NCBI RefSeq assembly: GCF_010500915.1
Contig: NZ_JAAAWP010000007.1
Coordinates: 1 to 64,000, forward strand
Direction of reading: 5' to 3'
Source: Alteromonas hispanica
GTDB taxonomy: Bacteria; Pseudomonadota; Gammaproteobacteria; Enterobacterales; Alteromonadaceae
Length of the DNA stretch: 64,000 bases
Each line of letters opens with the position of its first letter. Within the stretch, counting starts at the first letter, position 1. Of this stretch, positions 1 to 9,800 are shown one piece after another. Under the pieces are notes generated by a model, which saw only the letters and a list, made by a program, of their open reading frames with translations, was not told the DNA's origin and made no database searches. The translations under genes were made by a program, and so were the position numbers.

Positions 1-93
1 TTGCCGAATAAGGTTTACCATGCGACAGTGGAAAGCTGCACTCAAATGGTACAGCTCCATAGTAGACAGTGCATGGGCCGGAAGCACATGGAA
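1..93. other. Left edge, no gene assigned
   Basis: The plus-strand frame starting at base 2 stays open to a TAA at 95-97, so this could be the last about 30 codons of a gene converging on cti. The encoded residues resemble nothing I recognise, and no ribosome site or terminator is visible. It is left unassigned. Confidence 0.3.
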
Positions 94-2361
94 TTAAATT
101 CGTGGGGATCCCTCAGGTTCTGACCCCATTTTATTGATGCGGTTGGCGAAGTTTGGTAGCTCGGACAGTTCAATTTGTAAAAACGCATTGGGGTGAGATG
201 TCATAAACCCGCTTGCAATAGTTACTGTATCTTCTTCCGGCAGCCTTCTATCTTCTTCATTAAATAAATGGGAGATGTTGGTGTGAGCGCTATGTCTAAG
301 CATGGTGTAAAAGTGTTCTGAATTGCTGTCTTTATCAAAAACACGCACTATGGTCGATTCCGGCAGTAGTGATACATTTGTTCCCTGCATAGCATTAATA
401 CGCTTAAAACTGTTTAGTGCTTCTTTTGAATTAAATCCATTTTCCAAGCTATGGCGGCGGCTCAACGTATCGTCAAATTTAGCTTTAATTTTATTGAGCA
501 ATTCTTGGTAAGGGGCTTTTGTTTGATATTCGATATCGGTTTTTATATTCGACGTGTTGCCCTTGTAAACAAACTCTTCAACTTCGCTTACAGAACCTCT
601 GTACCACTTGCTTCTTACCTCTTCTCTAGTTTTGTTAGGAAGAAATGATAAGAAGTTAAACTCGCCTTCCATGCGTAAAAAGTCCATGTACATTCTGCTA
701 TTTAGCTGGTGGCCAACGTTGCCGTAAACATCGTATCCTGCTACCAGCAAATAATGAATTCGTTCGAACAAGGGGTAGGTTAACACCCAAGCCGTTTGGG
801 GTGTTTCTCCAACAAGCCCCTTTACTACACTTGCAGCGTCGTTATGCCTGAAAATGGTGAGCGCCAAGTTTTCATTGTTATTTTCACCATCCCACAATAA
901 ATTTAAGTCTATGCTCAACTTGTTTTTTATTTGAGTGTCAATGAAGTTAGATTTAGCCGTTAAATACTCTCGTTCCATGGCCGCATAGTTCATCCATGCT
1001 GTGGGCAACGCATTGCTCTGTTCTTCAGCCGGAAGCTCTATATTTTGTAATGCTTGCTGAATAAATTCTCCGTTATTTTGAACAAGATCCAGTTCTGGCT
1101 CGGAAAACACCACCCAAAAATGGTCATTAATTACATTGAGTGCCATTTGACCACGACAAACGGGGCCTTTAATAAATTGCATGATGGTATTTTGAGCTTC
1201 ATCTAGCATGTACTTGTAGCGCGCATTGATAGGAATTTGCGCAAAAGTAATAAAGGGGTTAGACGCCTCTTTAGGCTTATATGAAGGTAATTCAGTAACT
1301 GCGTAGTTGTCGTTTAAAAACCATCGTTGCCATTTTTTCATGCGCTGTTCGTTAAGCAACACGGGCATGTGTGATTTGTGCACCAAAGTTTGCTTTTCAG
1401 GCACTAAACGATAATAGACTCGCTCAACATCTGGTTCGTCAAAGGGGCGACGGGTAAAAATACCCTCTACTGGGGTGCCCGGAGCTGTAGATGAACGTAC
1501 TAACTTAAAGAATTGCGTTGGTTGTTCAGCACTAAAATGCAAGTGCACTAGAAAAAGGTGCTCGAACAAATACCGGCTCATTAACTGCGATTTTAAATCA
1601 TCGGCATTTAAGAAGCGTTCCCATTCCTCAATTTTTTTCAGATGAGCGTTTGTTAATACAATGTCGTCATTTCCTCTCGCACCCTGTGCAATCCAATTTA
1701 ATATAAGCGTATTTTCTTTCTCATTTATCGCCGGAAGTGCATAGGGCATTCCCCAAAGCGGGTAATCTTGTTTATAGGTACCAATGTCGTCAATGGTAGG
1801 GCATTGATATGATCTATTGATATTTAGAGGGTATTTTTCTTTGTTAAGCTGTGAGGGCGTCGTGCCTTCTGTCTCGGCACGGTTGTCTTGTTTTAATTGA
1901 AGCAAGTGAGCTATTACACTCGAGGACAAATTATCTTTAGCAGAGGATTGATACTCTTTAGAAGAAAAGTTCTCTGACGTTTCCTTAGGTGAGTCTGAAA
2001 CTACCGGGAAAAAGTCTTTGTCTCGCCACTGTGCCAGAGTGTGGCCGTCTTCAAACAAGCGGGTTAGGTTAGCCTCTACCAATCGTTCACCATCGTAAAC
2101 ACGCGCTTTGTTTGCGCCACGTTCAATGCCTGAAAAAGAGCCCATTTTAAGCTGGCACGGAGCATCATAGCAGGCGTGGCATACCACACAGCGTTGCGCT
2201 AAAACAGGTTTTACTTGGCTGTGGTAGTCAACTATTTCACTTGCTTTGGGGGCTGAAATGGGTAGCGACTTTGCTTTTAACGGTGCTTGAAAGTAATGGT
2301 ATAAACCTGAGCCTACTGAAAGGGCGAGGATAAACGAAATGGAGGTAACCCATTTATTCAT
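94..2361 (-). CDS. cti: Fatty acid cis/trans isomerase (periplasmic, c-type heme)
   Basis: Cti converts cis-unsaturated acyl chains of membrane phospholipids to trans, which rigidifies the membrane within minutes of solvent, heat or osmotic stress. The 755-residue product has a hydrophobic N-terminal export segment (about residues 7-22) and then a heme-binding CVVCH motif (C58, C61, H62), both characteristic of the Cti family, whose usual length is about 750-780. The remainder matches the family in overall style, including the segment around the PGTPVEGIFTRRPFDEP region near residue 293. It stands alone on the minus strand with more than 400 bp of noncoding DNA upstream. Because the enzyme needs no cofactor supply or transcriptional induction in other bacteria, isolation is not surprising. 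The family call is confident; physiological triggers here are inferred. Confidence 0.93.
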   Translation of the reverse strand: MNKWVTSISFILALSVGSGLYHYFQAPLKAKSLPISAPKASEIVDYHSQVKPVLAQRCVVCHACYDAPCQLKMGSFSGIERGANKARVYDGERLVEANLTRLFEDGHTLAQWRDKDFFPVVSDSPKETSENFSSKEYQSSAKDNLSSSVIAHLLQLKQDNRAETEGTTPSQLNKEKYPLNINRSYQCPTIDDIGTYKQDYPLWGMPYALPAINEKENTLILNWIAQGARGNDDIVLTNAHLKKIEEWERFLNADDLKSQLMSRYLFEHLFLVHLHFSAEQPTQFFKLVRSSTAPGTPVEGIFTRRPFDEPDVERVYYRLVPEKQTLVHKSHMPVLLNEQRMKKWQRWFLNDNYAVTELPSYKPKEASNPFITFAQIPINARYKYMLDEAQNTIMQFIKGPVCRGQMALNVINDHFWVVFSEPELDLVQNNGEFIQQALQNIELPAEEQSNALPTAWMNYAAMEREYLTAKSNFIDTQIKNKLSIDLNLLWDGENNNENLALTIFRHNDAASVVKGLVGETPQTAWVLTYPLFERIHYLLVAGYDVYGNVGHQLNSRMYMDFLRMEGEFNFLSFLPNKTREEVRSKWYRGSVSEVEEFVYKGNTSNIKTDIEYQTKAPYQELLNKIKAKFDDTLSRRHSLENGFNSKEALNSFKRINAMQGTNVSLLPESTIVRVFDKDSNSEHFYTMLRHSAHTNISHLFNEEDRRLPEEDTVTIASGFMTSHPNAFLQIELSELPNFANRINKMGSEPEGSPRI

Positions 2362-2808
2362 GCAAAAATTCTCTTATTAGTGGTGTTGCTATCAATGTTG
2401 ATATTGGCTGTTTCACCTAAAGCCTGAATGATACTTGATACTATTTAATACCATAAACCTGTTTTGCCAGCTTGTTTCAGCTGAAAAAGAGGCCAACTTC
2501 TTACTAAGTTGCATCTAGAGTACTATCAAAAGGTACTTTCAAAGAGTACTTTCAAAATTAAACACCCAAAATATAACACCGACAAAATGTGAGATCGAAT
2601 AGCAGCAAGCTGGTAGCAAGTAAGCCTGTTAATTAGCTCTAACTAATTTACAACTATACCTGAGCCATCGTGTAGGCGGTAGAAAATAAAAGATTTAAAG
2701 CGCAAATGTCGAGCTCTTCTACCATCAGCAATCGTTAACGCTTTCTTTTTATATCTACCGCAGCTAACAACGTCACCGGGTTGAGTTACGTTGTGCAATT
2801 AAGCTAAA
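2362..2808. other. Intergenic region with a 13-nt tandem repeat
   Basis: No credible gene lies between the pirin stop and the cti start. It holds the cti promoter (not resolved) and a short three-copy 13-nt tandem repeat at 2520-2558. No clear terminator for the pirin gene was found. Confidence 0.6.
2520..2558. repeat. Tandem repeat, 3 x 13 nt
   Basis: Three abutting 13-nt units read GTACTATCAAAAG, GTACTTTCAAAGA and GTACTTTCAAAAT. Units two and three differ only in the last two bases. The array lies about 160 bp upstream of the cti start codon. Confidence 0.85.
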
Positions 2809-3507
2809 TCAAACCGGTAAATCAAACCACAGAGCCTCTAGGGCACTTTCAGCAACCACCTGATAAGTTTCATTTTGGGTAGACGCAAAGGCATCGCCTG
2901 ATTCAAAGCGATGATAAAGATGCTGGTTATTCACAGTAGCTGAACCACTAATAATATGCAGGTAGCCAGTTCTCGCTGTTTCTAATGCTAAAGACTGTCC
3001 GGCTTCCAACACAAGACGATGTATACTGGCATCTTGATGTATTGACAGTGAGCCGCCGTTTCCCTGGGGTGTTACTAAAGGTGTAAGCGGGCCTGCCTGC
3101 TCAATCGTGGTTTGCTCATAGCTTGGCGCAATACCCTTGCTTGAGGGGGTAATCCATATCTGTAGAAACTTTACGTGTTCATTGTCTGAAGCATTCAACT
3201 CACTATGCATAACCCCTTTTCCTGCGCTCATACGCTGTACATCACCAGCGGGAACAACATAACTATTTCCCTCGCTATCTTCGTGTTTAAGCGCGCCCTC
3301 TATCACATACGACACAATCTCCATGTCACGGTGTCCGTGCTTACCAAAACCGTGTCCAGGCATTACAACGTCTTCGTTTATCACCCGTAACACCGATATA
3401 CCCATGTGTTTAGGGTCGTAATAACGCCCAAAAGAAAAACTGTGCTTGCTGTTGAGCCAACCAAAGCTAGCGCTGCCCCGTTCTGCTGATTTTCTAATGT
3501 ATTTCAT
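2809..3507 (-). CDS. Pirin family bicupin protein (quercetinase-like)
   Basis: Pirins are two-domain cupins with one metal site; bacterial members such as E. coli YhhW have quercetin 2,3-dioxygenase activity and others modulate metabolism or stress responses. At 232 residues this is the YhhW size class. The metal ligands are visible: H57, H59, H101 and E103, in the segments GHGFGKHGHRDMEIVSY and VMHSELNA, the same numbering known for YhhW. The second cupin domain lacks an obvious metal site, as is normal. It diverges from the azoreductase gene at 3756 across 248 bp, and the two are plausibly co-regulated in defence against quinones or electrophiles; that link is inference. The substrate in this organism is unknown. 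Confidence 0.9.
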   Translation of the reverse strand: MKYIRKSAERGSASFGWLNSKHSFSFGRYYDPKHMGISVLRVINEDVVMPGHGFGKHGHRDMEIVSYVIEGALKHEDSEGNSYVVPAGDVQRMSAGKGVMHSELNASDNEHVKFLQIWITPSSKGIAPSYEQTTIEQAGPLTPLVTPQGNGGSLSIHQDASIHRLVLEAGQSLALETARTGYLHIISGSATVNNQHLYHRFESGDAFASTQNETYQVVAESALEALWFDLPV

Positions 3508-3755
3508 GTTTAACCTTTTGGTTTTACCTTGTGCCGCTATGTTATTGCTTTATGGAACACAGCAAAATTATTTTAAAAAGGTTTAAATATTCTTTTTATT
3601 AGAATGATTTCGGTGAATGAGCGGTGCTATTTTTATTGAATATTCGTTTTAGTGGAATGGTTGGTGTTATTTTTTTCAATTTTATTTATCGCCGAGTCAT
3701 TGAATAATCATCCCAAGCATTCACTAATACTAATCAACTGTAAGAGGGAACAATA

Positions 3756-4334
3756 ATGAGTAACGTTTTATTTATTAAGTCATCGCTGAACGGCAGCGAG
3801 GGTAATTCCAACATTCTTGGTAATTTGCTTGTAGCAAAATTGAAGGAAGAAAAGTCTGCCAATACAGTGGAAAGGGACTTGGCTGCCGACGCACTACCGC
3901 ATTTAACACAAGCTGAGATGGCATCGTGGGCACCTGATAGTAATAATCAAGAGCTGGCTAGTTTTTCTGACACGTTAATCGATGAACTTAAAGCAAGCGA
4001 CACTGTTGTAATTGCTATGCCTATGTACAATTTTGGTGTTCCCTCTACGTTCAAAGTATGGGTAGATCGTATCGCACGTGCTGGCGTTACTTTTCAATAC
4101 ACAGAAAACGGACCTGTTGGATTGTTAGAAAACAAGAAGATAATAGTAGTTGCCGCGCGAGGCGGTATATATGAAGGCACACAAAAAGACACTCAATCAC
4201 AGTATCTAAAAGATTTCTTCGGTCTGATTGGTCTTACAGACATTTCGTTTATCTATGCTGAGGGCTTAGCTATGCCAGACGGTGAAGAACGAATGAATGC
4301 GGCTAAACAAGCAATTAGCGAATTTAAGTTTTAG
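3756..4334 (+). CDS. azoR: FMN-dependent NADH:quinone reductase / azoreductase
   Basis: AzoR is a cytoplasmic flavodoxin-fold homodimer that reduces quinones, azo compounds and some nitroaromatics by two electrons using NADH, which protects against thiol stress. The 192-residue protein has the family length (about 200). Early in the sequence, FIKSSLNGSEGNS is the FMN phosphate loop. MPMYNFGVPSTFKVWVDRI, about residues 90-108, is the diagnostic segment, and a later RGGIY segment contacts the flavin. A ribosome site (AAGAGGG) sits just before the ATG. The divergent neighbour is a pirin. A 14-bp hairpin follows the stop codon by about 70 bp. Confidence 0.92.
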   Translation: MSNVLFIKSSLNGSEGNSNILGNLLVAKLKEEKSANTVERDLAADALPHLTQAEMASWAPDSNNQELASFSDTLIDELKASDTVVIAMPMYNFGVPSTFKVWVDRIARAGVTFQYTENGPVGLLENKKIIVVAARGGIYEGTQKDTQSQYLKDFFGLIGLTDISFIYAEGLAMPDGEERMNAAKQAISEFKF

Positions 4335-4404
4335 TTTTGCCTTCAACCTTCAAATAGGTGTTCTTTAGCAGTTGGGCTTTTTGAAATTAAGCCTGCACTA
4401 GCAT

Positions 4405-4436
4405 CTTTAGTGAGGCCAGCGTTGGCCTTACTAAAG
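4405..4436. terminator. Hairpin between azoR and the convergent small gene
   Basis: A 14-bp stem (4405-4418 with 4423-4436, one G-U pair) closes a 4-nt loop. It lies between two convergent genes, so it probably ends or protects both transcripts. It lacks a run of T on either side, so it is not a textbook intrinsic terminator. Confidence 0.5.
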
Positions 4437-4511
4437 ATAAACGCTACTAGGCTGCCCACAATTCCTAAAAATAAAGCTCTTAGAAACCGCAGTTTTTACG
4501 ATCCATTGCTC

Positions 4512-4733
4512 CTACAATATAAAGCCTGTAGAAGTATGGACTGCTGCAGCAGCTGTTGCAGCACCCAATAATGTAACCACACCTGCACCCGCTAAAAAGG
4601 CTACAAGCTTTCTTCCACCTTGCATTTCACCTTTCCTAGCTTTCGACTTCGCTAAAAGCTTTTGGGAAAAAAACGAGCTTAAAATGAAAATACCACCAGC
4701 GATTACGGCATAGCTCACATATGTCATCAACAT
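4512..4733 (-). CDS. Small membrane protein of unknown function
   Basis: I do not recognise this 73-residue protein. It has two hydrophobic stretches (about residues 4-22 and 44-64). A basic linker rich in Lys and Arg separates them, and an Ala-rich second helix follows, which suggests two membrane segments with a cytoplasmic loop. The ATG is preceded by a GGAGAAAG ribosome site on the minus strand (4737-4744), which supports expression. It converges with azoR and faces an empty 316-bp region upstream. Confidence 0.6.
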   Translation of the reverse strand: MLMTYVSYAVIAGGIFILSSFFSQKLLAKSKARKGEMQGGRKLVAFLAGAGVVTLLGAATAAAAVHTSTGFIL

Positions 4734-5049
4734 AACTTTCTCCGTTTATTGGATAGACAATGGTTGTTTCTCTCAAAGAAAGTATTATGTTCACTTTTTG
4801 CGCGTTACATTATGTTAACCGAGGAATCGTAAATGAATTAGCTCTGAGAATGGGTTTACGACATAACGATGTACCGAATAAATTTTATTCACCTACAGAT
4901 TCCATTTGCAAACCGATAAGAAATAATCCTTTTGCCGCGCTTTCACTTACTTTTCGTCAAAATGTTCGAATTATTACTCTTTATTTAATTTGGCATTATA
5001 AATAAACTGAAAATATACTTTAGCCTAACTAACGTACACCAGCGAAAAC
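4734..5049. other. Intergenic region, no convincing gene
   Basis: An open frame of 81 codons on the plus strand (4760-5005) has no ribosome site and no recognisable product, and I judge it chance. The stretch is AT-rich and probably holds the promoters of the flanking divergent genes. Confidence 0.5.
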
Positions 5050-5427
5050 ATGGTTACATCCAGCGCACACGGCTTATATTCCTTGTCTTTAAGTCAAAAC
5101 ACGGTCTCTTGTGATTATTCCGAAGGGTTTAATTTACATGGCGTGCGCGAGTTAACTCGAGATGTACTGTCTTTAACGGCTCATTTAAATGCCTGGGTGC
5201 TTTTTCAACGTCCCACAGAAACTGCAGGCATTACTCATGATGCGATTGGCGAAATGATGGCGGGCTACTTGGCTTTTCAGCAGGCCGGCTGCAAAGCGGT
5301 GGGTATTGTCGAAAACAGTATATTTGTTCACGCAGGTTCCCCGCATAGGCCTTCAAATCTCACCATGCCGTTTATGATTGATAAAGATGAAGAAAAAATA
5401 AAGCACTGGCTTTCAGGCGTTCTCTAA
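5050..5427 (+). CDS. Conserved-looking hypothetical protein, possible STAS-like fold
   Basis: This 125-residue soluble protein has no signal peptide or membrane segment. Its pattern of alternating beta strands and helices ends in an acidic helix with a Trp (KIKHWLSGVL). This resembles small SpoIIAA/STAS-like proteins of marine gammaproteobacteria in which one chain carries a 'cost/benefit' ligand pocket, but no sequence motif proves this. It precedes the RND efflux operon on the same strand with a gap of 138 bp, so co-transcription is possible but not shown. No function is assigned. Confidence 0.55.
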   Translation: MVTSSAHGLYSLSLSQNTVSCDYSEGFNLHGVRELTRDVLSLTAHLNAWVLFQRPTETAGITHDAIGEMMAGYLAFQQAGCKAVGIVENSIFVHAGSPHRPSNLTMPFMIDKDEEKIKHWLSGVL

Positions 5428-5565
5428 CCTGTTAATACGGTGTGCTCTTAATGTTAAACCTCAATTTTCGACTTTTTGTCGCTTTGTATAGTCCTTCCTC
5501 AACAAAACAACGTATTCTTCGCGTGTTTACAATTGCAGTAAAGCGTCTGCCGCGCGGAGAGAAGA

Positions 5566-6885
5566 ATGGTCAACCCTGACAATAACTATAACAATGAACA
5601 AAAAATCTTTAATAAAAAGGCGCCATGGATAATTCATGCCGGTGTATCCATAGTCATTCTGATTATCGCTGCATTGGTAGTAAAAGCTATGTTTGCAAGC
5701 AAGCCCGAGGCAAGAAAGTGGGGAGGGAGCCAGTCTGCGCCTACAGTAGCGGTTGATGTTATGGACCTTACTGTTGAAGATTATGAAGTGTGGATTGAAT
5801 CTTATGGCACCGCTCAACCCCTTACTCAAACCGAATTAGTAGCAGACGTGTCAGGGCGTGTAGTGTCGGTTGCTCCAAATATTAGAGCTGGCGGCTCATT
5901 TAAAAAAGGTGACGTGCTTGTTAGATTGGAAGATCGCGACTTTCAAATTGAAGTTGATATCGCCAAATCTGCGGTTGCCGATGCCAACGTCGTTTATCTT
6001 CAAGAGTTGGCCGAAGCCGATTTTTCTGCTCAGCAATGGAATAAACAACCATCAGGTGAAGCAGCCAAACTTCTTGCTTTACGTAAGCCGCAAGTGGCAG
6101 CTGCAGAAGCAGCGCTTCGGGCTGCTGAAGCAAGGCTGATGGGGGCAAAGTTAAATCTCGAGCGCACAGTAATTAAAGCGCCCTTTGATGGCATGGTGTT
6201 AAGTCAGTCTGTAGATGTAGGGCAGGTGGTTTCACCCTCACAAACAATAGCGTCTATTTATAGTACTGATGTTGTCGAAGTCAGGCTGCCAATTAAAACA
6301 GCCGAGTTAGAATATTTTTATTTAGGTGAAAATACTGCACCTAATGCTTCGAACCCCCGAGTTAAATTGTATGGTGATCTTGGCACCAAAACTTATCAGT
6401 GGGATGGTGAAATTGTGAGAAGCGAAGGGGCGTTTGACCCAACAACTCGAATGCTGTTTCTTGTTGCTCAAGTAGAAGCGCCTTTTGAGGCAACGCAGCA
6501 GCGACCGGCTCTTAGAGTTGGTCAGTTTTTAAGTGCCCGTGTAGAAGGTCAAAAACTTAACGACGTGTTTGTTATACCCAGACAAGCGGTATCACAAAGT
6601 AACATGGTGAGTGTGGTGGACGACGGAACGCTGCGCAAGCGACCCGTAACGCCACTTTGGACAGATGATAAAAACGTAATTGTGTCGGCATCACCGCAAC
6701 AAATGCCGAATAATAGTGCGAACGTTTTAACGCCTAGCGATAAGCTAATACTTACCCCTACCGCTAATATTCCCGATGGTACAAAGGTAAAATCGCTAGC
6801 CGATAGTTTGCCAGAGTCATCAGCTGCTCAGAAATCGCTTCAGGCTAATAATGCTGAAAATGCGAAAAACAGCAAAGCACAGTAG
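5566..6885 (+). CDS. RND efflux periplasmic adaptor (membrane fusion protein)
   Basis: The adaptor links an inner-membrane RND pump to an outer-membrane channel. The 439-residue protein has one N-terminal membrane anchor (about residues 23-44) and then a split lipoyl domain: VSGRVVSVAPNIRAGGSFKKG on one side and VIKAPFDGMVLSQSVDVGQ on the other. The Ala-rich helical hairpin lies between (about residues 125-200), followed by beta-barrel and membrane-proximal domains. The ATG follows GGAGAGAAG, a strong ribosome site. The pump gene follows after 11 bp, forming an operon. The tail after about residue 415 is rich in Ala, Asn and Lys and probably disordered. The exported substrate cannot be told from sequence. 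Confidence 0.92.
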   Translation: MVNPDNNYNNEQKIFNKKAPWIIHAGVSIVILIIAALVVKAMFASKPEARKWGGSQSAPTVAVDVMDLTVEDYEVWIESYGTAQPLTQTELVADVSGRVVSVAPNIRAGGSFKKGDVLVRLEDRDFQIEVDIAKSAVADANVVYLQELAEADFSAQQWNKQPSGEAAKLLALRKPQVAAAEAALRAAEARLMGAKLNLERTVIKAPFDGMVLSQSVDVGQVVSPSQTIASIYSTDVVEVRLPIKTAELEYFYLGENTAPNASNPRVKLYGDLGTKTYQWDGEIVRSEGAFDPTTRMLFLVAQVEAPFEATQQRPALRVGQFLSARVEGQKLNDVFVIPRQAVSQSNMVSVVDDGTLRKRPVTPLWTDDKNVIVSASPQQMPNNSANVLTPSDKLILTPTANIPDGTKVKSLADSLPESSAAQKSLQANNAENAKNSKAQ

Positions 6886-6896
6886 GAGTTGCTGAC

Positions 6897-9800
6897 ATGA
6901 TTGCATGGTTTGCTAAAAATGATGTAGCGGCAAATATCTTACTTGCCGTAATCCTTATATCGGGTCTTTATGTAGTCTCGAATCATATTCCGGTGGATTT
7001 ATTTCCTGAGTTTGAGCAGCGCAGCGTACGAGTGTCTATGTCGTTACCGGGCGCATCACCACAAGAAGTGGAAGAGGGCATTACCATCCGTATTGAAGAG
7101 GCGGTTCAGGATTTAGAAGGGATCCGCGAACTCAATTCTTCAAGCAGTGAAGGCAGCGCTTCTGTCACCATTGAGGTAGAGGAAGGGTACAACGTACGAG
7201 AGTTGCTTGATGATGTAAAAATTAAAGTCGACGCAATCAATAATTTTCCTGTCGATGCCGAAAACCTACTTATTCAGGTGCCACAGTGGCGAAGAGACGC
7301 AATTGGTGTTGTGCTTTACGGTGAATATGACCCTGTAACGTTACGACGTCAAGCCGACACCGTGCGCGATGAGTTGGCAGCCCTTAGTCAAGTGTCTCAA
7401 GTTGAAGTTGGAGGTACGCTGCCGTTTGAGATTTCAATTGAAATTCAGGAGCTTGCGCTTAGAAAATACGACCTCACTCTTGAGCAGGTAGCTACGGTTA
7501 TTCGCCAAAATGCTACTGATGTGTCTGCGGGTAATTTAAAGACTGAGGGCGGTGACATATTTATACGTAGTAGGGGGCAGGCCTACAATGCAAGTGAATA
7601 TGCCAACATTCCTATTGTTACCACGCAAGATGGGACCATGCTAAAACTTGGTGACATTGCCAATATTGTGGATGCTTTTGAAGAGACACCACTAAAAACA
7701 AGGTTCAACGGTATGCCCGCTGTGGAAGTGGAAGTATTTCGCACCGGTGATGAAAGCATTATTGAAGTTACACAGGCAGTAAAAGACTACGTGCTGGCTA
7801 AGCAGACTCAAATGCCAGAAGGGTTAAGCTTAGATTTTTGGCGTGATAGAAGTGAGCCAATTAAAGCCCGCTTAGCCACACTTTCCACAAGTGCATGGCA
7901 AGGTGCGCTACTCGTGATTACGCTGTTAGCGCTATTTTTGCGTCCTTCAGTGGCGTTTTGGGTTTGCTTGGGTATTCCCATGAGTTTTATGGGCGCATTT
8001 CTCCTTATGCCTGTGTTCGATGTAACCCTAAACCTAATGAGTTTGTTTGCCTTTATTTTGGTACTGGGCATAGTGGTCGACGACGCTATTGTAACCGGAG
8101 AAAATGTGTATGCTCACTTAGAGCGGGGGGAGAACCCTCTGGACGCGGCTATTAAAGGTACGCAGGAAGTGGCAGTGCCTGTAACTTTTGGTATTTTAAC
8201 CACCGCAGCAGCCTTTTTACCTCTAGCGTTTCAAACCGGTAGAGGAAGTTGGTACGCGGCTATTCCTCTTGTCATCATTCCCGTATTGCTGTTTTCTCTC
8301 ATTGAATCGAAGTTTATTTTGCCCGCTCACCTAAAGCATGTGAAACCTCGCGGAGACAAGCCAGCGTCAAAACTTTCTCAAATCCAAAAGAAAATAGCTA
8401 AATCTCTTGAAACACTTATTGAGCGTGTGTATCAACCTTTATTGGCCCGCGCTATGAAGTGGCGCTACGCATCGTGGATGTTAATGTTCTCCACTCTCAT
8501 CATCATTATTGGTTCTATTGCTAGCGGACAAACTAAGTTTGTATTCTTCCCTCGGGTGCAAAGCGAGGTGGCAACAGCTACCTTAGTGATGCCGGCAGGG
8601 ACGGCGTTTGAAAGCACAGACCGCATTGTGAAATCTATCACCGGGCATGCCCAAGCGCTTCGTGAAGAGTATTTAGATGAAGACACCGGTGAGTCGGTTA
8701 TTCGCAATATTTATTCAGTAAGCGGTGGACGAAACTCTACTACAGGACGAGTACAAATAGATTTAGTTCCACCTGAGAAGCGTACCGTGGATGTTTCAAC
8801 CAGAGAAGTCGTTAACGAATGGCGTAAACGTGTTGGACAGATTGCTGGAGCAGAGCAGCTAAACTATCGTGCCGAAATAGGCGGCTGGGGTGGGGCCGCG
8901 GTAGATATAGAGCTTAAAGGTAGAGACACAAATGCGCTTAATGCGTTAGGAGAGAAGTTAAAGACAAAAATGGCAGAGTATGCAGCCGTCTTTGATATTG
9001 AAGATTCTTTGTCTGATGGTAAGGAAGAACTGCAGCTTGAGCTTAAGCCTGAAGCAAGATTACTTGGACTGGATTTGAACACCGTTGCCAGACAAGTAAG
9101 GCAAGCTGTGTTTGGCTTTGAAATTCAGCGCATTCAGCGCGGTAGGGAAGAAGTGCGCGTAATGGTGCGTTATCCGCTGCAGGCGCGCCAGTCTATTGAG
9201 ACATTAGAGCAAATGATGATCCGCATAGGCCCAAATCAAGAAGTTCCGCTTTGGCAGGTTGCCGACGTAATTCCTGGCTTTAGCCCCGACAGCATTTTAC
9301 GGGTAGACAGGCAGCGCACGCTGTCGGTTACCGCCGATTTCGATAAGAAAAATGGTGATCTTACGCTCGTTCAGTCAGAACTAAACGACTGGCTTTCACA
9401 GCAGCTAGGGCAATACCCCGGTGTTACGTTTGAAATGGCAGGGGAAGCGCGGGATCAGCAAGAGTCATCTCAAGGGCTCATTGTCGGCGGTATTGGGCTG
9501 GCAATACTCATTTATATCTTGTTAGCTATTCCGTTTAAATCTTACTCCCAGCCTTTCATCGTTATGTCTGTTATTCCATTTGGCTTGGTGGGTGCGGTAA
9601 TAGGCCATTGGATTATGGGAATGGACTTAACTCTGCTTAGCTTTATGGGAATGTTGGCTCTTTCTGGTGTGGTAGTGAACGATTCTTTGGTGTTAGTTGA
9701 TTATATTAATCAAAAGCGCAAAGAGGGAGAGGCAATCAAAAAAGCTGTCTATGATGCCGGCGGCCGTCGATTTAGGCCTGTGTTGTTAACATCGTTAACC

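Noticed and set aside
2..97. Open plus-strand frame at the left edge
   Set aside because: Could be a gene end, but only about 30 codons are visible and nothing is recognisable, so no gene is called.
4760..5005. 81-codon plus-strand frame
   Set aside because: No ribosome site, no recognisable protein pattern and AT-rich composition typical of intergenic DNA.
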